Assembly (NCBI GenBank): GCA_018398805.1
Contig: JAGFBZ010000261.1
Span: 1,550,001 to 1,614,000 of the forward strand
Direction of reading: 5' to 3'
Length of the DNA: 64,000 nt
Source of the DNA: Hirundichthys speculiger
Lineage: Eukaryota > Chordata > Actinopteri > Beloniformes > Exocoetidae
Both the position numbers and the translations under genes were made by a program. The notes below the pieces were generated by a model. The model had not been told where the DNA came from. It did no database searches and saw nothing but the letters and a program-made list of their open reading frames with translations. Of this stretch, positions 12,615 to 26,280 are shown one piece after another (position 1 is the first letter of the stretch; each line of letters starts with the position of its first letter).

Positions 12615-13391
12615 ACGGTTACATGATGTTTTTTAATTCGGAATTAATTATTCCGAATTAAATAATTCAGAATTAAACTATTTTCTTTCGAGTTTACATG
12701 GAAATAGTAATTCCGAATTGAGGTTTACATGGAAAACACGTTTGATCAGCTTTATCCAATTCTGCTTAAGGTTTGGGGGTTGGGAAGGGTTCTAATTGGA
12801 TGGGGGGGGGGGGGGGGGGGGGGGGGGGGTTTACGTATTTACGTCTACCGGAAGAAAACAAACTTACTCGATTAGCAACAACATTGAGGACTACATTATT
12901 AGCATCCTTTTTGGATTTGTTTTGATTTTATTTTTGAAGCAGCAGCTGAGAAACCTCCTTCATTTAACCTGGCCGCTACAACTTTGAAAAGCTCACAATT
13001 TTTATGTTTTCCTGCCATCTGTTCTTTTAATTATTTCCAGTTCCTCCACGCTATTTCTTAAATAAATCGTCTCTGCTCTTGACCGCCGTTTACTGTGTGC
13101 TGCCATCTTGAAACTTTGTTTCGAAAACGACAGACGGGTAAGGGAACGAGCATGCGCAGAAAGACCGGAATTATTTAAAGCGGAATGAGTGTATACATGA
13201 CCGCGGAATTATTCGATTCGGATTTAAAATCAGAATAAACCAGCCACTTACTTCGGTATTAAGTTTAATTCGGAATGGACATTTTCATTCGGAATTAGGT
13301 GTTTACATGGTCATTTTCAATCATTTTAAATCGAATTTAATTTTAATTCAGAATTAAAGAGGAATTAAACTTCCCATGTAAATGCACGTAT
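12615..13391. mobile_element. palindromic MITE carrying a 28-G run
   Basis: Both ends carry inverted TTACATG/CATGTAA motifs followed by arrays of AATTCGGAATTAA and its complement, so the ends could form long hairpins. ATTG occurs at both borders, but the target duplication is not certain. A run of 28 consecutive G lies at 12802-12829. The interior has no transposase. Family not assigned. Confidence 0.6.
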
Positions 13392-14974
13392 TGTCTCAGA
13401 TAATCTACACAACTGTGGCTTCAGTACAGCAACCCTTCCTCCTCCTACTTACTTAGCACTGTTGCATGAGCATTGCTGGTTACTTCTTATGAAATAAAAT
13501 GGATTAAAACCGATCTCACACTCATTTGAAAAGCTTTTTTTTTGGCTTGCTCACATGTTTTTGGAGTATTGTTACTCGTTCTTAATATCAAGAAAGAAAT
13601 TAAAAGATTGAGCAAACAAAGTAATGACGCATTGAACATAAAAAGGCTGCATTAGTACCCACATTTATATATCTTCATTCAAGAATGGATAAAACCATCT
13701 GCTGTCAGACATGAAGCCAGTGGAAGTCCATTAAAGTACAATGCCACTGATGGCTGTAATTTCTTCCATGAGTCCCTGTGTCCTTATTAATTTCACTCCC
13801 TGTGAATGGTGTATTAGGAGTTGTTCTGAAAATTATTTTATAACTTGGTGTGTAGGAGTCCTTGAAGAGACACCTTTTTGTCTAATCAGCTTTCAGCCAC
13901 TACTCCAGCCTGCAGTTTATTCTGGCCTCTCCTGTCACCCAAAACAGCCCTGAGCAATGAGGAAAAAGGAGAGGCAAAAACATTTTTTGTGGTATATCCT
14001 GCAGTTTGATATGAGTATACTGAAGGGCAATAATATGCAAACATTTTATTTCCAGCTACTACTGCAGGTGAAACCCACATAGACTTGATCTCGGTATCAA
14101 AGATTTGAAATCCAGTCTGTGGTGTCTGCTTGATGAAGGCCTTGAGCACTTGATGCAGAATTGGAGCTGTTTCTCACCAAATATTTACACGAACAGTTTG
14201 TTCTATGAAGTCAGTCGTGGCTACATTTTTTTAAAACACATCCTTAGATGATGACTGCGTATTTTACTCTAAGTAGAAGAGCTGAAGTCATGTGCAGTTC
14301 AAGTTCAGCTTAACTTTATTGAAATATGATACAAGGGACAAAAAGAAAGGGTTTTGTAACTTAAATGTTTCTCACACTTATGCAGGAATAAAAATAAGAA
14401 AACGGAAAACAGATAAACTGAGTATATTTAATACTATGAGGCAAAAATCCTTACACATACCAGGATCCAAAAAGACAAAATGTATCAGTGGTTCTAAAAC
14501 CTGGTCACTCTTTAAAGAAAAGGAATGTATGTAACAAAAGCTTTTTGTCATGGTGAGGTGTAATTTCCTTCAGAAATCAAACACAAACTAACAGAAGGTA
14601 AATTCATGTTTCACAGCTGTGAATGAAATAACTCAACCTTTTTCCCCATGGCTGATTCATTTATTTCTGTTATGGATATCAAAGCGTCCAAAGAAAATTG
14701 ACTTGAATAAGCGCACTGCTGGACACCTGCATTTGTTCTAGTCAGCCATTCAGACCACCAGCCAGATGTCTCGGTAAATCTGTAGGGTTCAGTTTATTTT
14801 TTGAGACTGAAGGTGAACATAAACCATTTACATGTGTGTTTCATCTTTGATGCCCCAGTGGTCATACAGTACATAAGTTTTTGTGAGTATATGTGATCAT
14901 GTGTGTGAATCTGTCACTTGTATGATAGATTACGTATTTGTGTGTGCAGCATTTAGATATAGGTTTGTTGTGTT
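13392..14974. other. 3' flank and 3' UTR region of the mini-exon gene
   Basis: Minus-strand AATAAA signals appear as TTTATT at 14793-14798, 14660-14665 and 14315-14320. The first lies about 180 nt after the stop codon of the mini-exon gene, so its 3' UTR could be short or run to about 660 nt. Nothing else is recognised. Confidence 0.4.
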
Positions 14975-17900
14975 TCATATCTGCCGGCGGTTGGTTCTGG
15001 ATCTTCTTTTGGATGTTCGGCTCCTTGCCAGAGCTTTCGATTGAGGGATGATTGGCTGTGGCAGGAGGGCTGGGATTTCAGCAACATGGGCGGGGCTCTG
15101 GGGGATGTGGGCGGCGCTCTGAGGTTTAACTGATCGAGAGCTGAACATTTTCTTCCCTCCTTCTTCAGAATTGGGATTCTCGTCTTCTGCAAGAAAAACT
15201 GTTTAAAACAAAGGCTGAACATCTGAAAGTGCAAACGAAAGAGCAACTGATAGTGTGTTCAAAATATTTTTGTGTTCCATATTTCCTATAATCTGTATTA
15301 TTCTAGGGTTTTCGCTATAAAGGTTAGGTAACTCTTGTGATGAAGACTGCAAATGCTTTCCTTATGATAAAACACTTAATTAGGCATGAATAGAGATACT
15401 GGGGATGATTAAAAGATCTTAACAACCTCCTCCACAGAACTGGAGACTCAAGGTGGAAGCAAAGGAGGAGTTGGGATATTAAAAGGAGCAGCGAGCTTGA
15501 TGGGCAAGAGACATCAGAGCACATGTGAGAGACCAGTACCTCTTGCTCCTTAAATAGGCCCATGAATGGGACAAAGTAATTGTAATAAACCTTGCAGAGG
15601 GGTGAAATCGATACTCGAGATGTCTGCCTGAAGTAGCTTTCAAGGGGTTGCCTCAGTTCTCTTCTTTTATGCAACTACTGAAGAATGCATTTGTGAATCC
15701 TTCAAACTACATCTTTTATCAACTTTTATCTGGATATGAAATACTGCCTGGAAGCTAATGCATAACAATTGTAGCCTTTCACTGTTTCAATGAACAGGCT
15801 ATCACTAAACTATGTGAATACACTTATACTAAAATGGACTGATTTGGACTGAATTTAATAGGGATTGTATTGCATTTGAAATTAACTTTATTGTGAATTG
15901 GTGCAAATGTGCAATACTGGAGTGAACTGAATTTGGAAATCAATAGTTTTTACTGGACATGGATTGTGCTCACTGTCTTATTGGGAAAATAATTTGATAA
16001 TTTTATACTTTATACCTCTTAAGTGATTAAAAAAGGGGACATCCTGACACTGTGGAAAATAAAGTGAGGAAATAACAATGTTGTGTGAATTTCTGTCTCA
16101 CCATCCTCTTCCTCAGCACTGTTTGCAGCTGCTACAGCCGACTCTGAAATTGATTAAATAATTAAACAATAAATCCATTACTCAACAAACAAGCAAAGAC
16201 ACAAACGGACTCATAACCAAATTAAAAAAGAAGAAAACAAAACATCTACAAAACAAAAACAAACATACCGGGTGCTGTCACCTGATCAACTGCTGGAGCT
16301 ATTTAAAATAAATAAACACATAAAACAATGAATGAATTAATGAATGTATTCATCATGACAAAGATAAAAGAACCTAAAGATGACTCTATTTGTTTATGAC
16401 AGCGCTGATGGTTACATGTATAACTGAACACAGGTGTAATACTCTTAATGAATGAACAGATTGATGAGTGTAAATATACAGTAAAATTTGAGAAAATTGT
16501 TCTCACTGTCTGCCGTCTCTGAACTGGACCTGCTGGTGTCTGGAACACATCAACGGAAAAACAGGCAAATGAGTGAAAAGGTGAGTTACATAATCACTGA
16601 TCTGACCAACCAGCTCACAGTAATTTTGTTTATGAATTTTAGAATTAGAAATTTGTTGTACAGGAGAGATATTTGGTTGGTATTTAGTTTATGTCTAGGT
16701 GATAGTAGTTACTTGACATCATCATCATCAGGTACCTACCTGATGGTCTTCCTCCATAATATTGGGATTCATCTGGAATATGTAAATGCAGATAGAGTTA
16801 AATGAAGACACACGCTTTTGAAAAGTCAAAATTTTAACAAAGAAATGCTAGTGTTTTATTTACAGTTCTGTTTTTATCAGACATGTGAGCACATCACTGG
16901 AAGTAAAGTTCAGATTCAGGATGTTTTACTGTCCATACTGGGTCACGGTCACAGTTTTCTCCAACACCTTGACATGTCATAATTAAGTAACACCTGAGAT
17001 TTGCTAAGAGGGAAGTTCTAACTGGGTGGACCACTACACTTGCCAGGGTGTTAAACGTGTTCAGCTCAGTTAGAAGCCCTCTGGTTGATTTAATGTTTAC
17101 CCAAAGTCCACCTCAGTTGTTTCAAGTTAAGTAAGAACATTTTTTCTTGTGTTGTATTTTTACAGATATTGCTGGAAAATTTTAGTTAATAAAAATGAAA
17201 TTAGAAAAATTCTTACCTTTATAGATGAGAATTAAATTTGTTTATTTAAATTTTAAAAAGGGAGCAGGTTTTTAATCACTTTTTATTGTTTGACATAAAA
17301 TGAGATGTGGAAATTAAAAATGTATATAAATAAAATGCAATTTTTGACAGTGCTGATTTTGTTAGTAATCACTTTATTGGATAAGTTTAGCCTTTAAATA
17401 CTAAAATCCTATTAAGCCTAATAAAGAGCAACATGAAGTATTATGTAGATTTAGTTTCCTAATTTGCAAAGCCTGTGGTCATTATTTGTATTTTTAACAT
17501 TGCGTCTTATCTGAGATTTAATACAATTATACAGTAGATCCAAACATGTAACAGTAAATTCTCTTTCTATACAAAAAATAATAGTCCTGAGTTCTTTTAG
17601 CTGGAAGCTGAACCGTTTATTGTTAATCACTGAGTCCATTGGGTTGGTTCCTTTGTTCTTAGCTGGCAGCTTGTGGGAGTGTTGTTCACACAAGTGAATG
17701 AATTAAGGAAAGCTCTTTGTCATGCAGCTTTTATAATAAATATGTTTAATTGTTTCCTGTGGGTGATTTTTTCTTCTCTTTCTGTCCAGATCCACAAATA
17801 TAAATTGTGCATAACCATGTTTTCCTGTCGATAATGTTTAACCATTTTTTTCAGCAGTAAAGTTTATAAAACCGTGAGCTTTTAACTAATTTTGATTTCA

Positions 17901-19519
17901 AGTGACCCAGTGGTGGACTATGAATTATTGTGAAGTGCTCATGATGGAAGATACCATTACTTATTATTTCTGCTGTCACAATGTTTGAACTTTGTCATGT
18001 CATGCAGGTGGATTCTAACAAGAAACACTGTAGATGTTTACGGTTGTTCCTGACATCAAGGTGATGAAGTTAATGAGGGCTCTCAGGGCTGAAGTCTTAC
18101 CAGGCTGATCAGGAGAAACAACGTTCATGCTCTCTGAAACAACAGAACAACAGCTGACTGAGAATATCTTCAATCATTAAACTCAACAGTGACTGTTGTT
18201 TACAGTCAGGCCAGCAAGTGGCTCCAAGTCCAGACAGCTTGAATTTTGATTTCATGCTTTTCTTTGGCTGATTTAAGAATGGTCCCAGTGAGCTGATTAG
18301 GTCCAGATACAATGTGAGAGAATAAATCAACTAGACTTTCAGTTTATGTGTAACTTAACCATTTATTGTGCATAAGAAACATTTGTCTATCCCTGTTATA
18401 TCACATAATGAATGTGTATATGTGCTGTTTAGTAGTTTTGTAAGGAAGGGAACCATCTTGTTTTGTTGTTTTAAATACCTATAGAGAATATTTTTCAAAC
18501 ATTAAATAATGTAATTCCCTCAGCTTCACTGATATGTGAAGACAATAGACAAGAGTCTATTTGTGTTGTTTACCCAGATCCATTTTCTAAGTCATCTTAT
18601 TAACTTTATATCTGATATCAGAATTTGCATAAATAAATATTTGTCAGAGTTGCATCCCATCCAAATTGATCAATCTGACTTTAGAGTTTGACTTGCATTT
18701 CATGTCACTGCTTTCAGCTTGAAGAAGGAAATGATCATTCACATTTTACTCACCTGTGGGAGCTTCATCAGACACTGAATCTTTATCTAACAGAGAAAAG
18801 TGAAGCAGAGACAGCTTAGACACACAGACAGACAGGTTCAGTATATTACAGTATACGTGTCAGTGGTGAGACAGACAGGTGGTTTACCAGTCGACATGGC
18901 TTGTATTCCTGCATCTGCAAGCATAAGACAGTTTTCTTAAGCACAAATACACTTACATATGGAGACGCTATAATATGATTTTCAATCAGAAAAGATGCTA
19001 GCTCACCATTGGAGTCATGATCCCCCTCCACCAGCAGGACAAAAAGAGAGAACAAAAGAACGATGTTCCTGTGAAAACAAACAGAAACTTTTAGTCTGAG
19101 GAGGCCACGGGTCATACTGAATACTCTGGACCAGCTCCGTGTGCTCATCATGACAACAAAAGCTGGTTGAAATCAGGTCAGCCTTAGGTTTTACTATACC
19201 ACTATGATCTATGTGTAACTGGAAATATTACTTGGAAACATTTACTTCTCTTTATCTGCTCTAGTATAATAGTAAGATATAGGTACACAATGAGGAAGGA
19301 AACACAGATTATGAAATCTAACTATCAACATTTAAACAAGAAAAGTACATTTTTGTAGACAACCTCACTGATGCTTTTATTGCCTGTTCCTGCTCCTTTA
19401 TTTTTGCTGTCCATCTCTATAGAAACCTGTACCCTGCCGTTTGAACATGGTCCCTATTTTTACAGCATTAACAGGCAGAAATACAGTTAGAGGAAAAGAT
19501 GGACATACCTGGTGAGCAT
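14975..19519 (-). CDS. secreted mini-exon protein of unknown function (171 aa, 10 coding exons)
   Basis: I do not recognise this gene. Reading the minus strand, ten exons join through nine GT-AG introns: 19509-19519, 19007-19068, 18888-18914, 18754-18786, 18101-18133, 16740-16772, 16507-16539, 16269-16298, 16102-16143 and 14975-15186. The frame stays open to a TGA at 14975-14977. Exons 3-9 and the 5' edge of exon 10 all meet at phase 1. The protein begins MLTRNIVLLFSLFVLLVEG, a clear signal peptide with likely cleavage after G19. Residues 20-104 are Asp/Glu/Ser-rich, with SDE and SSSE acidic serine motifs. A Pro/Ala/Gln segment follows, and the tail SKRRSRTNRRQI is strongly basic. SCPP genes have phase-0 introns, so it is not an ordinary SCPP. 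Additional skipped mini-exons may exist in the 1.3-kb intron between exons 5 and 6. The exon model is strong; the function is unknown. Confidence 0.85.
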
Positions 19520-19637
19520 GATGCTGTGAGGTCAGACAGGTCCCTGATCAGTACGACAGGTGGACAGACAGGTGACTGTTACAGTACTTCAGTATTGCAC
19601 TGCAAGAATCTTCTGGCTCTGAGTATCTGGTGGTGGT

Positions 19638-19645
19638 TTATATAT
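19638..19645 (-). promoter_or_regulatory. TATA box of the mini-exon gene
   Basis: The minus strand reads TATATAAA here, about 120 bp upstream of the ATG at 19517-19519. Transcription would start near 19610, giving a 5' UTR of roughly 90 nt without a needed intron. Inferred from motif and spacing only. Confidence 0.5.
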
Positions 19646-19649
19646 CTGC

Positions 19650-22600
19650 CTAAATGTCACCCAGCCAGAGGACGGACCAGAGTGTGTTTGTGTGTAGGTG
19701 TGTGAGTTTCAGGTTTCTATGTTAATGTCCACCAGGGGTGGGTGAAGAAGACGCTCACAGAAGCTCCTCTGTATCTGCGATGACTGAATTTGACGTAAAT
19801 TGTAGTCTAACTCTAGATTCAAGCTGACATGGTCGATGTGACTGAAAAACCCGGTGAACTTGGAAGAACATAAGTCTAATGAGCACAATCATTTTCAAAT
19901 AATTTAATACCCGTGATTGAATCCTGAGTCTTGATTTTTGTGATCTTATGAGTTAAATGTTAAAGTCTGCACAATTAAGGGAGAGTCAGTACTACAAAAC
20001 TGAGAAAAGGATTGAAAAACCTATGAAGAAAAGTTCATTTTTACTCATTGTTTTTAAAAATTCTGAAAGAACATTAAGATATTGCTGACATTAGAGAAAT
20101 GTCATGACCTCAGTAAAAACTCAGGTGGTCCTCATAACAGCAGAAGAACAACCACCAACGTTTTTGGAATTTCCTGGCGTCCTCACAGCTCAGGGAATCC
20201 CCTTCTTACAAACACACTCGGGGTGGACATTAGCAGCAGGTCAAGTTTCACTGACTCAGATCTACTGATAGAACCTGAAGAACAATTAGAGCAGAACAAT
20301 AATGCTTCACCTGGAACCAGATCCACTATAGACTCAGGCGCTATAGACCAAGACCACCTCATATCTGATCCACAAAACTGACCACAGCCACTCTAATAAT
20401 GGACCGAATCTATGAAAAGAGCTGGATCGTTTAAAACGGAGAGTCACAAAATAAGGTGCAACAATCAAATGCATGATATGACTGAGCTCACTCGAACTAT
20501 CTGCTCCACAATCTTTTGATTTTCCAGCAGAAAGGTGATTAAACAGTAAGCCTATTCCCATTGAACTAAAAACTTGTTAAAACAGATGATGTCCACCAAA
20601 CCAATGTGACCCACTTTGCTAAAGAACAGTTCATACATTAAGCACCAATAATTCACCTGTCAGGAGTTCTAAAAGATGAGAGTGCACAACTTTGGATCTT
20701 GCCCCAAAAACTTAACTTGCCCCTTTAAAATCTTGCATGTATTTTCCACAAAAACATCTAAAAACTTTTGAGTCCTATTATTAGTCTGGCGAGTCTGAGG
20801 TTAGTTGATGTGGTTAAGTGCACCTTAACAAACCACATTATCTCTCTGAAGTACAAAGGTAACACAAGTGGATATGTGAGTATATACGTGCGGGTGTGCT
20901 GCTGTAATGGAAAAACAGGTAAAATGGATTCTGTCCCCGGAGAACGCCCCCACCTCCCACCCCACCTCACTGCACGCACACACACACACACGCACACAGT
21001 GATAAATGGCAGCAAGGGGGTTTACAGGGGGCACTGAGTAGGTAAGGGTTTTTTTTTTTTGCAGGGTTGTGTGGTATTTGTGTATCAAAGCCTCTTCTGT
21101 CTGAAAACGTCTTTCTGTGTAAACGGAGAGTCAAATGAACGGCTGAGGAAGCTTTTTAAAGCAGCACTGCTTCATTCAGCCAATGCAGCAGCTTTGAAAC
21201 ACTGTAAGGTCAGATTTACATGTTTATGGAGCTTCCAGCCATTAATCAGTCCATCCATTCTTTTAACCATGCATCTCTCCATACCCTGCTTGCCTGAAGG
21301 TGTCCCACAGGAGGATGTATGGGCCTCAAAAAGAGGATGGCCAGTAGGAAACACAATTTATTCAGTAATCCAGGTTGGTATTTAAAATAATTCATCTGAT
21401 TCTGAGATGTTTTATCACAGAGTGTAAGATAACTGTGATACACATGGGTCTCTCTTTTAGAGGTGTTCAACCCACCTATCATCTGCAAGAGGAAATATGA
21501 ACCATTGAGGAGAAGTTCAGTTGTGCTAAAACTACAAAGCTTGATTCATATGCCACTTTGTAAAGGCTACGAAGCCATGCATTTACATTTGTGTGCTGGA
21601 GTTTCTGCGTAAGCTATGAGGTCTTCCATTCCACTGTGTTTATTTTTTGTGGTCATCAAGCAATGGGATCCTAAGGTATAAAGAGACGTCTAATCCACCC
21701 TGGGCTGATTGTCTATGACAGAGATTAACAACCAGTCACACCGACTGCTCCAGTCAGTTTAGGATAACTAATTTTAAGTTGTTGGAGGATGGTGGAGCAA
21801 CCAGAGAAAACACAAACAGGAATGGAGAGACATTCACAGAAATACCCATCTTCTCCTTGTGAAGTGATAATGCCATTGGACCACCAAGCAGCCCACTTGG
21901 TATGGGGCCTATTTTGTGCTAGTAAGGAGGTGAGAGGAAATTTCAAACAGATGCTTCGGTGGAAAAGCAGTATCCAGGAAAGACTGGCTTTGAGGAGCAA
22001 AGATGGGCAGAGGATCTCCACTTTGTCAACAACAACAAGCATGAGGAAAATCAATGAAATATTCACAATGTCCCTTAAAGAAAGATTGGAAGGGATTTAC
22101 TTATATCTTATATCCTATATCTACCATGCATGATATCAATATATAATTACACGAATCCAGAGTCAATACAGTGTGTCAAAGCCAATGCCTAAGCTGGACA
22201 CCCATGATCTCTGATCCCTCAGACGGTACCGCATCATGAGCCATCAAGAACAATATTACTTTGGGAAACTTTTGTTGTGGAGCCATACTCATAAAACTTT
22301 ACAAACGTTACAAAACTTTAAAAAAGGAAACCTTATGTTAACTTATCCAGAAGCAGAGTTGATGTAGCGAGATTACGGATGGACCATCACGCTGTGGAAA
22401 TATGCTCCAAAATGTGCTGTAAAAGTCATTTACACTTTTGTGATGGGAGCATTAATGCAGAAACACTCAAGTGGACATATGAAATGAATTACCAGTAGAG
22501 ATCCCTAGTACCATAAGTATCAGTGTCCAGTCGTATATTTTTCTCTGTTCTCTGACTGAGTAAACTGAACATACTTGGGTTTCAGGCTGATCTAAGAGAC

Positions 22601-25600
22601 TGTGAGGAGAGAAGATAACCTCCCTAAGTTAGAAGTTGGTGTATCACACAACAAAAAGAGTGTCCATCTGAGGGACATGTCTCCTAAGATGTTGAGGCTT
22701 CGCTTCATTAAAGTGAGGAATTCAGACTGTTATTAGTTTTCTGGTTTCTGGCTAATGGATCTTTAAGGCTGTGAAGGTTCAGATGGATGGCAGCAGGCCT
22801 CGGAGTAATAAGTCTCATCTCTTGTACCGCTATCAACAGGATGAATTACAGACATACCAGACAGGATCACTATGTGAAACTGATCCAGGATCAACTGATA
22901 TGAAATTAAAGCTGAGTGTGTCTGTCTGCATCTACTCATCCAGTCCAAAGCCAAATAGGTCAAATATACCAACAATGGTCAGCGAGACTGAGACCCTTTT
23001 CACAACAGATAAAAACATTAAAATCTGAGTAAAGTTAGCATTTATTCTCAGATAAAATGATTCTGCCCTTATTCTGCACATATTTACATACTCCAGTCAT
23101 TAATAGAAACTTTACATCCAGGTTTTTGCCCCCTTTCAATGTGTTGTTAGGTTGCTATCAACAGAAATATGCTCTGGCATCTCAGCTATAACCGATAGCC
23201 CATCTGTTTCTGCAGATACACTTTGTAGCCTACTGTTTGTATTAAGTTTGAATAGACTGATGCAAAAGAAAGTTACCAACGCTGAGTTTGGCAGATGTTC
23301 AAACTTTAATTCTCTTGGAGGACTGCAAAAAGCTTGTTTGCAAAGTTTGAATACCTATAATCCTTTAATATGATTGGAAGCAATCCAGGGGGATACCAGT
23401 CTGATACTATAATTCCCACTAACCTCCCATATAATTCAGATCAGTGGTTAAAGGACAAAACAGTAGAGCAAAATTCAGGATGAAACAGTTAAATTCTAAC
23501 TGACCAACTGTTTTGTATTAGTGAAAAGCAACATTTTTATCTAATACTACAGACTATTGAAATTCTGAAACTCACTGAATATTAGACTGGACTCCAAACT
23601 CCAAAATGAACTAAGCTGTAACTGAAACTGAAATTTAATTTAATTTGAAGCACATAAAATAGCTCATGAATTTGTATGTCCAAATAAGATACTTTACCCC
23701 TTAGGACAATGAAAACAAAGAGTTTAAGATTAAAAAATGTGACACACACAGGGAGAGACTGCACACACTAGTAACCTCAATACACTGCTACATTTTTGCA
23801 CATTAAGCACATACTATGACGAAAAAAAAAAAAACCCTTTCTTTGGGCTTGAGATTTTATTTTAGAATATTTGAAGTGAACATTAAAGCACTAACCTTCA
23901 CATAACACAACCTTTATGCTTTGTTTAGGGTCATTCAGTAAGTCATTCATATTTGCAGGGTAATGTGACATCATAGACCCAGATCAGAGAAGAATAACCC
24001 AACTGTCACATGTTTATCTCTGTCCAACTTCACCTGATGCTGCATTTATTTTCTGTACCTCAAAAGTGGGAAGTTAGAAGTTGTATAAAAAGACTCTCCC
24101 CACAGAAAAGGAAAGAGGAGTGGAATATCTGAATTTATCCCCAACAGGCTGCTTTGAACCGAGGTGTAAAGACATGATTGAAACCTACCAGTATGCTTTT
24201 ATAATGTATACCTCTGGTATTTTGGCCAAATGGCATCAGTAAAGGGCCACCAAAATCTCAATACACTGAGAAATTTTAAAAAGAAAAAGTACACAATTTC
24301 AAGAAATAGTTGTGCTATTATTTAGATGTACTGACTGAGGTATAAAGAACCTTTTTGTGAATTGACAAAATCTCAACAGGTTCCACCTGTAGCAGCGGGT
24401 GGACGTGCTTTTAACTTGAATGTGGGACTTCAAAATAGAAATTAAAATCCATTACATGCAAGTCATTTTCAAAGGGTTTCACACAGCTCTGGTTAATCCC
24501 ATCAACAGCAGGTAAATCTATATTTTACCTGATGCCGGAGCAACCGTGGTAATGGAATCACAGCAAGCCATACGAACTAGGTGCATTGTCATGGTGAAAA
24601 AACTTTCTACGCCTACAGGAGAGGTTTCTTATGAACAATACAACAAGAGACTCAGCAGTCAGAGAGAGGATTTAAGACTAAAAAAAGAATGTCACAGCCA
24701 GGACCCACTCAGGTCACCATTAGTCACCTCTTTCGTGCCATAAGCATGCTGTGCCAAGAGGAAAGACAAACTATGACTGCACTCAAGTCCAGAGGAGGGA
24801 GACAAATCCGTTTCTAGCATAGATTGAATCTAAAGAGGTTTCCGGTGGACTCCAGTGGTTTGTGCAGGAAGTAACAAAAAACACTTGTATCCTGTTAGTC
24901 CTCGTTCTGATTTAATAAAATGTTTGCAGACCCGTATATCCTTTTCTATAAAGCTTTCAAAAGTTTTAGCGAGACTGTGTAGGGCTTTTCAGTGTTATTC
25001 TTCAAACTTCTTTTTTTTCTTCAATACAAGTGGTCTCTGTTCATAGCTAAACAACCATTTTATACTCTCTGGTTTACCTTGTAATTATTGAACGGACCAA
25101 AGTTAATTCATTGGCAATAAAGATTTAAGTAATAATGAATTAAGTTATGAAAATAATATAAGATCTGGTGTCTTGTACACGCACACACCTCACAATCAAC
25201 CATGTGGATACTTTTAATCGCCCACTGCAGAGCTTTCTTTACTTGGGTTTTGCACATCCTCTGCCAGTTTGGGATTTAATTTTTCATAAAAATGCTCTCT
25301 ATTGCTCTTTTGTAGACGTTTTTGAAGAACATAGCTTGAGAGTTTAGTTTTCTTAAGAAGGCTTAAGTCATAGATAAACTAATTTATAGAAATTTATCAA
25401 TTTCTGAGTGTATCTGCTTGCTCTATTGCCACTGTCATCCCCACAAAATGAAGAACATAGAAACTGCTGATTCACCTAACCCCAACTTCACAAACACAAA
25501 GTTATGTTTGCGTTTTTTTTTTTTTTTTTCATTATTTTCTGTTGGCTTTTTGTCCCTGAGATTTTACAGCAGTGGAGATGTGAGGTGACCATGACAGATT

Positions 25601-26280
25601 CTCTGTGATATTGATTCTCAGGAACCTAAATATGTTCATCTGCTCAGCTTCAGCTTGGGGTAATGCTTCCTTATCATATGCCACACCTTGAGCTTGGGCC
25701 TCACACCTTCAGGGTCAAACAGCTTGATCAACTATATTGCTGTATCTTGTGATATAAGATATGCTCCATGAAACCGCAAACCATCTAATTCAGCTTGCAG
25801 AAATGTGGCCACATCTCTTTCATGTTAGGGTGGTAGTTTTTTGGGAAAATCTCTACTGAAAGAGGAAGAATTTCCTTGTTACTAAAATCTACTCTGAAGT
25901 ACAATTCGCAATTGATTTCATTTATGTAAGACATTTTATACATATCATAGAGTCAGACCCTAGTGCTGGTGTGATATCAGCCCATATCAACTTATTCCAC
26001 TTTAATCATGAAATGTCAAGTAATTTTTTTGATATTTCAGCTTTAAGGTGTTTGAAGGCATTATTCTAATTGTTTCAACATAATTTTTAAAATTGTTTTA
26101 TCACTTTATTCTTTTTTTTTTATCACTTTATATTTGAATGTAAATTTCAACTGTATCCATAACATTATTTGCTGATGCAAACAATCTGATGCTATTCTTA
26201 ACAGCTGGATATTTTCCTCAAGAAATTTACTTTATTCTAAAAAATTGGAGGGAAAAAAGTAATAATTAGGTACTTTTTAG
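19650..26280. other. intergenic, no gene recognised
   Basis: Only short unrelated open frames occur. A CA tract lies at about 20978-20998. Around 21700-21860 there are weak matches to an antisense SINE body (CAGTTTAGGATAACTAATTT, then CCAGAGAAAACACAAACAGG). T runs occur at 21049-21060 and 25512-25530. No RNA gene was seen. Confidence 0.45.

Noticed and set aside
17213..17240. Extra donor-like site for a further mini-exon of the secreted gene
   Set aside because: GTAAGAAT is present on the minus strand, but no AG acceptor lies within a suitable distance.
17943..17963. 15-nt candidate mini-exon on the minus strand (CAG|...|GTATC)
   Set aside because: Phase fits, but the donor is weak and the piece is half the size of its neighbours; left out of the model.
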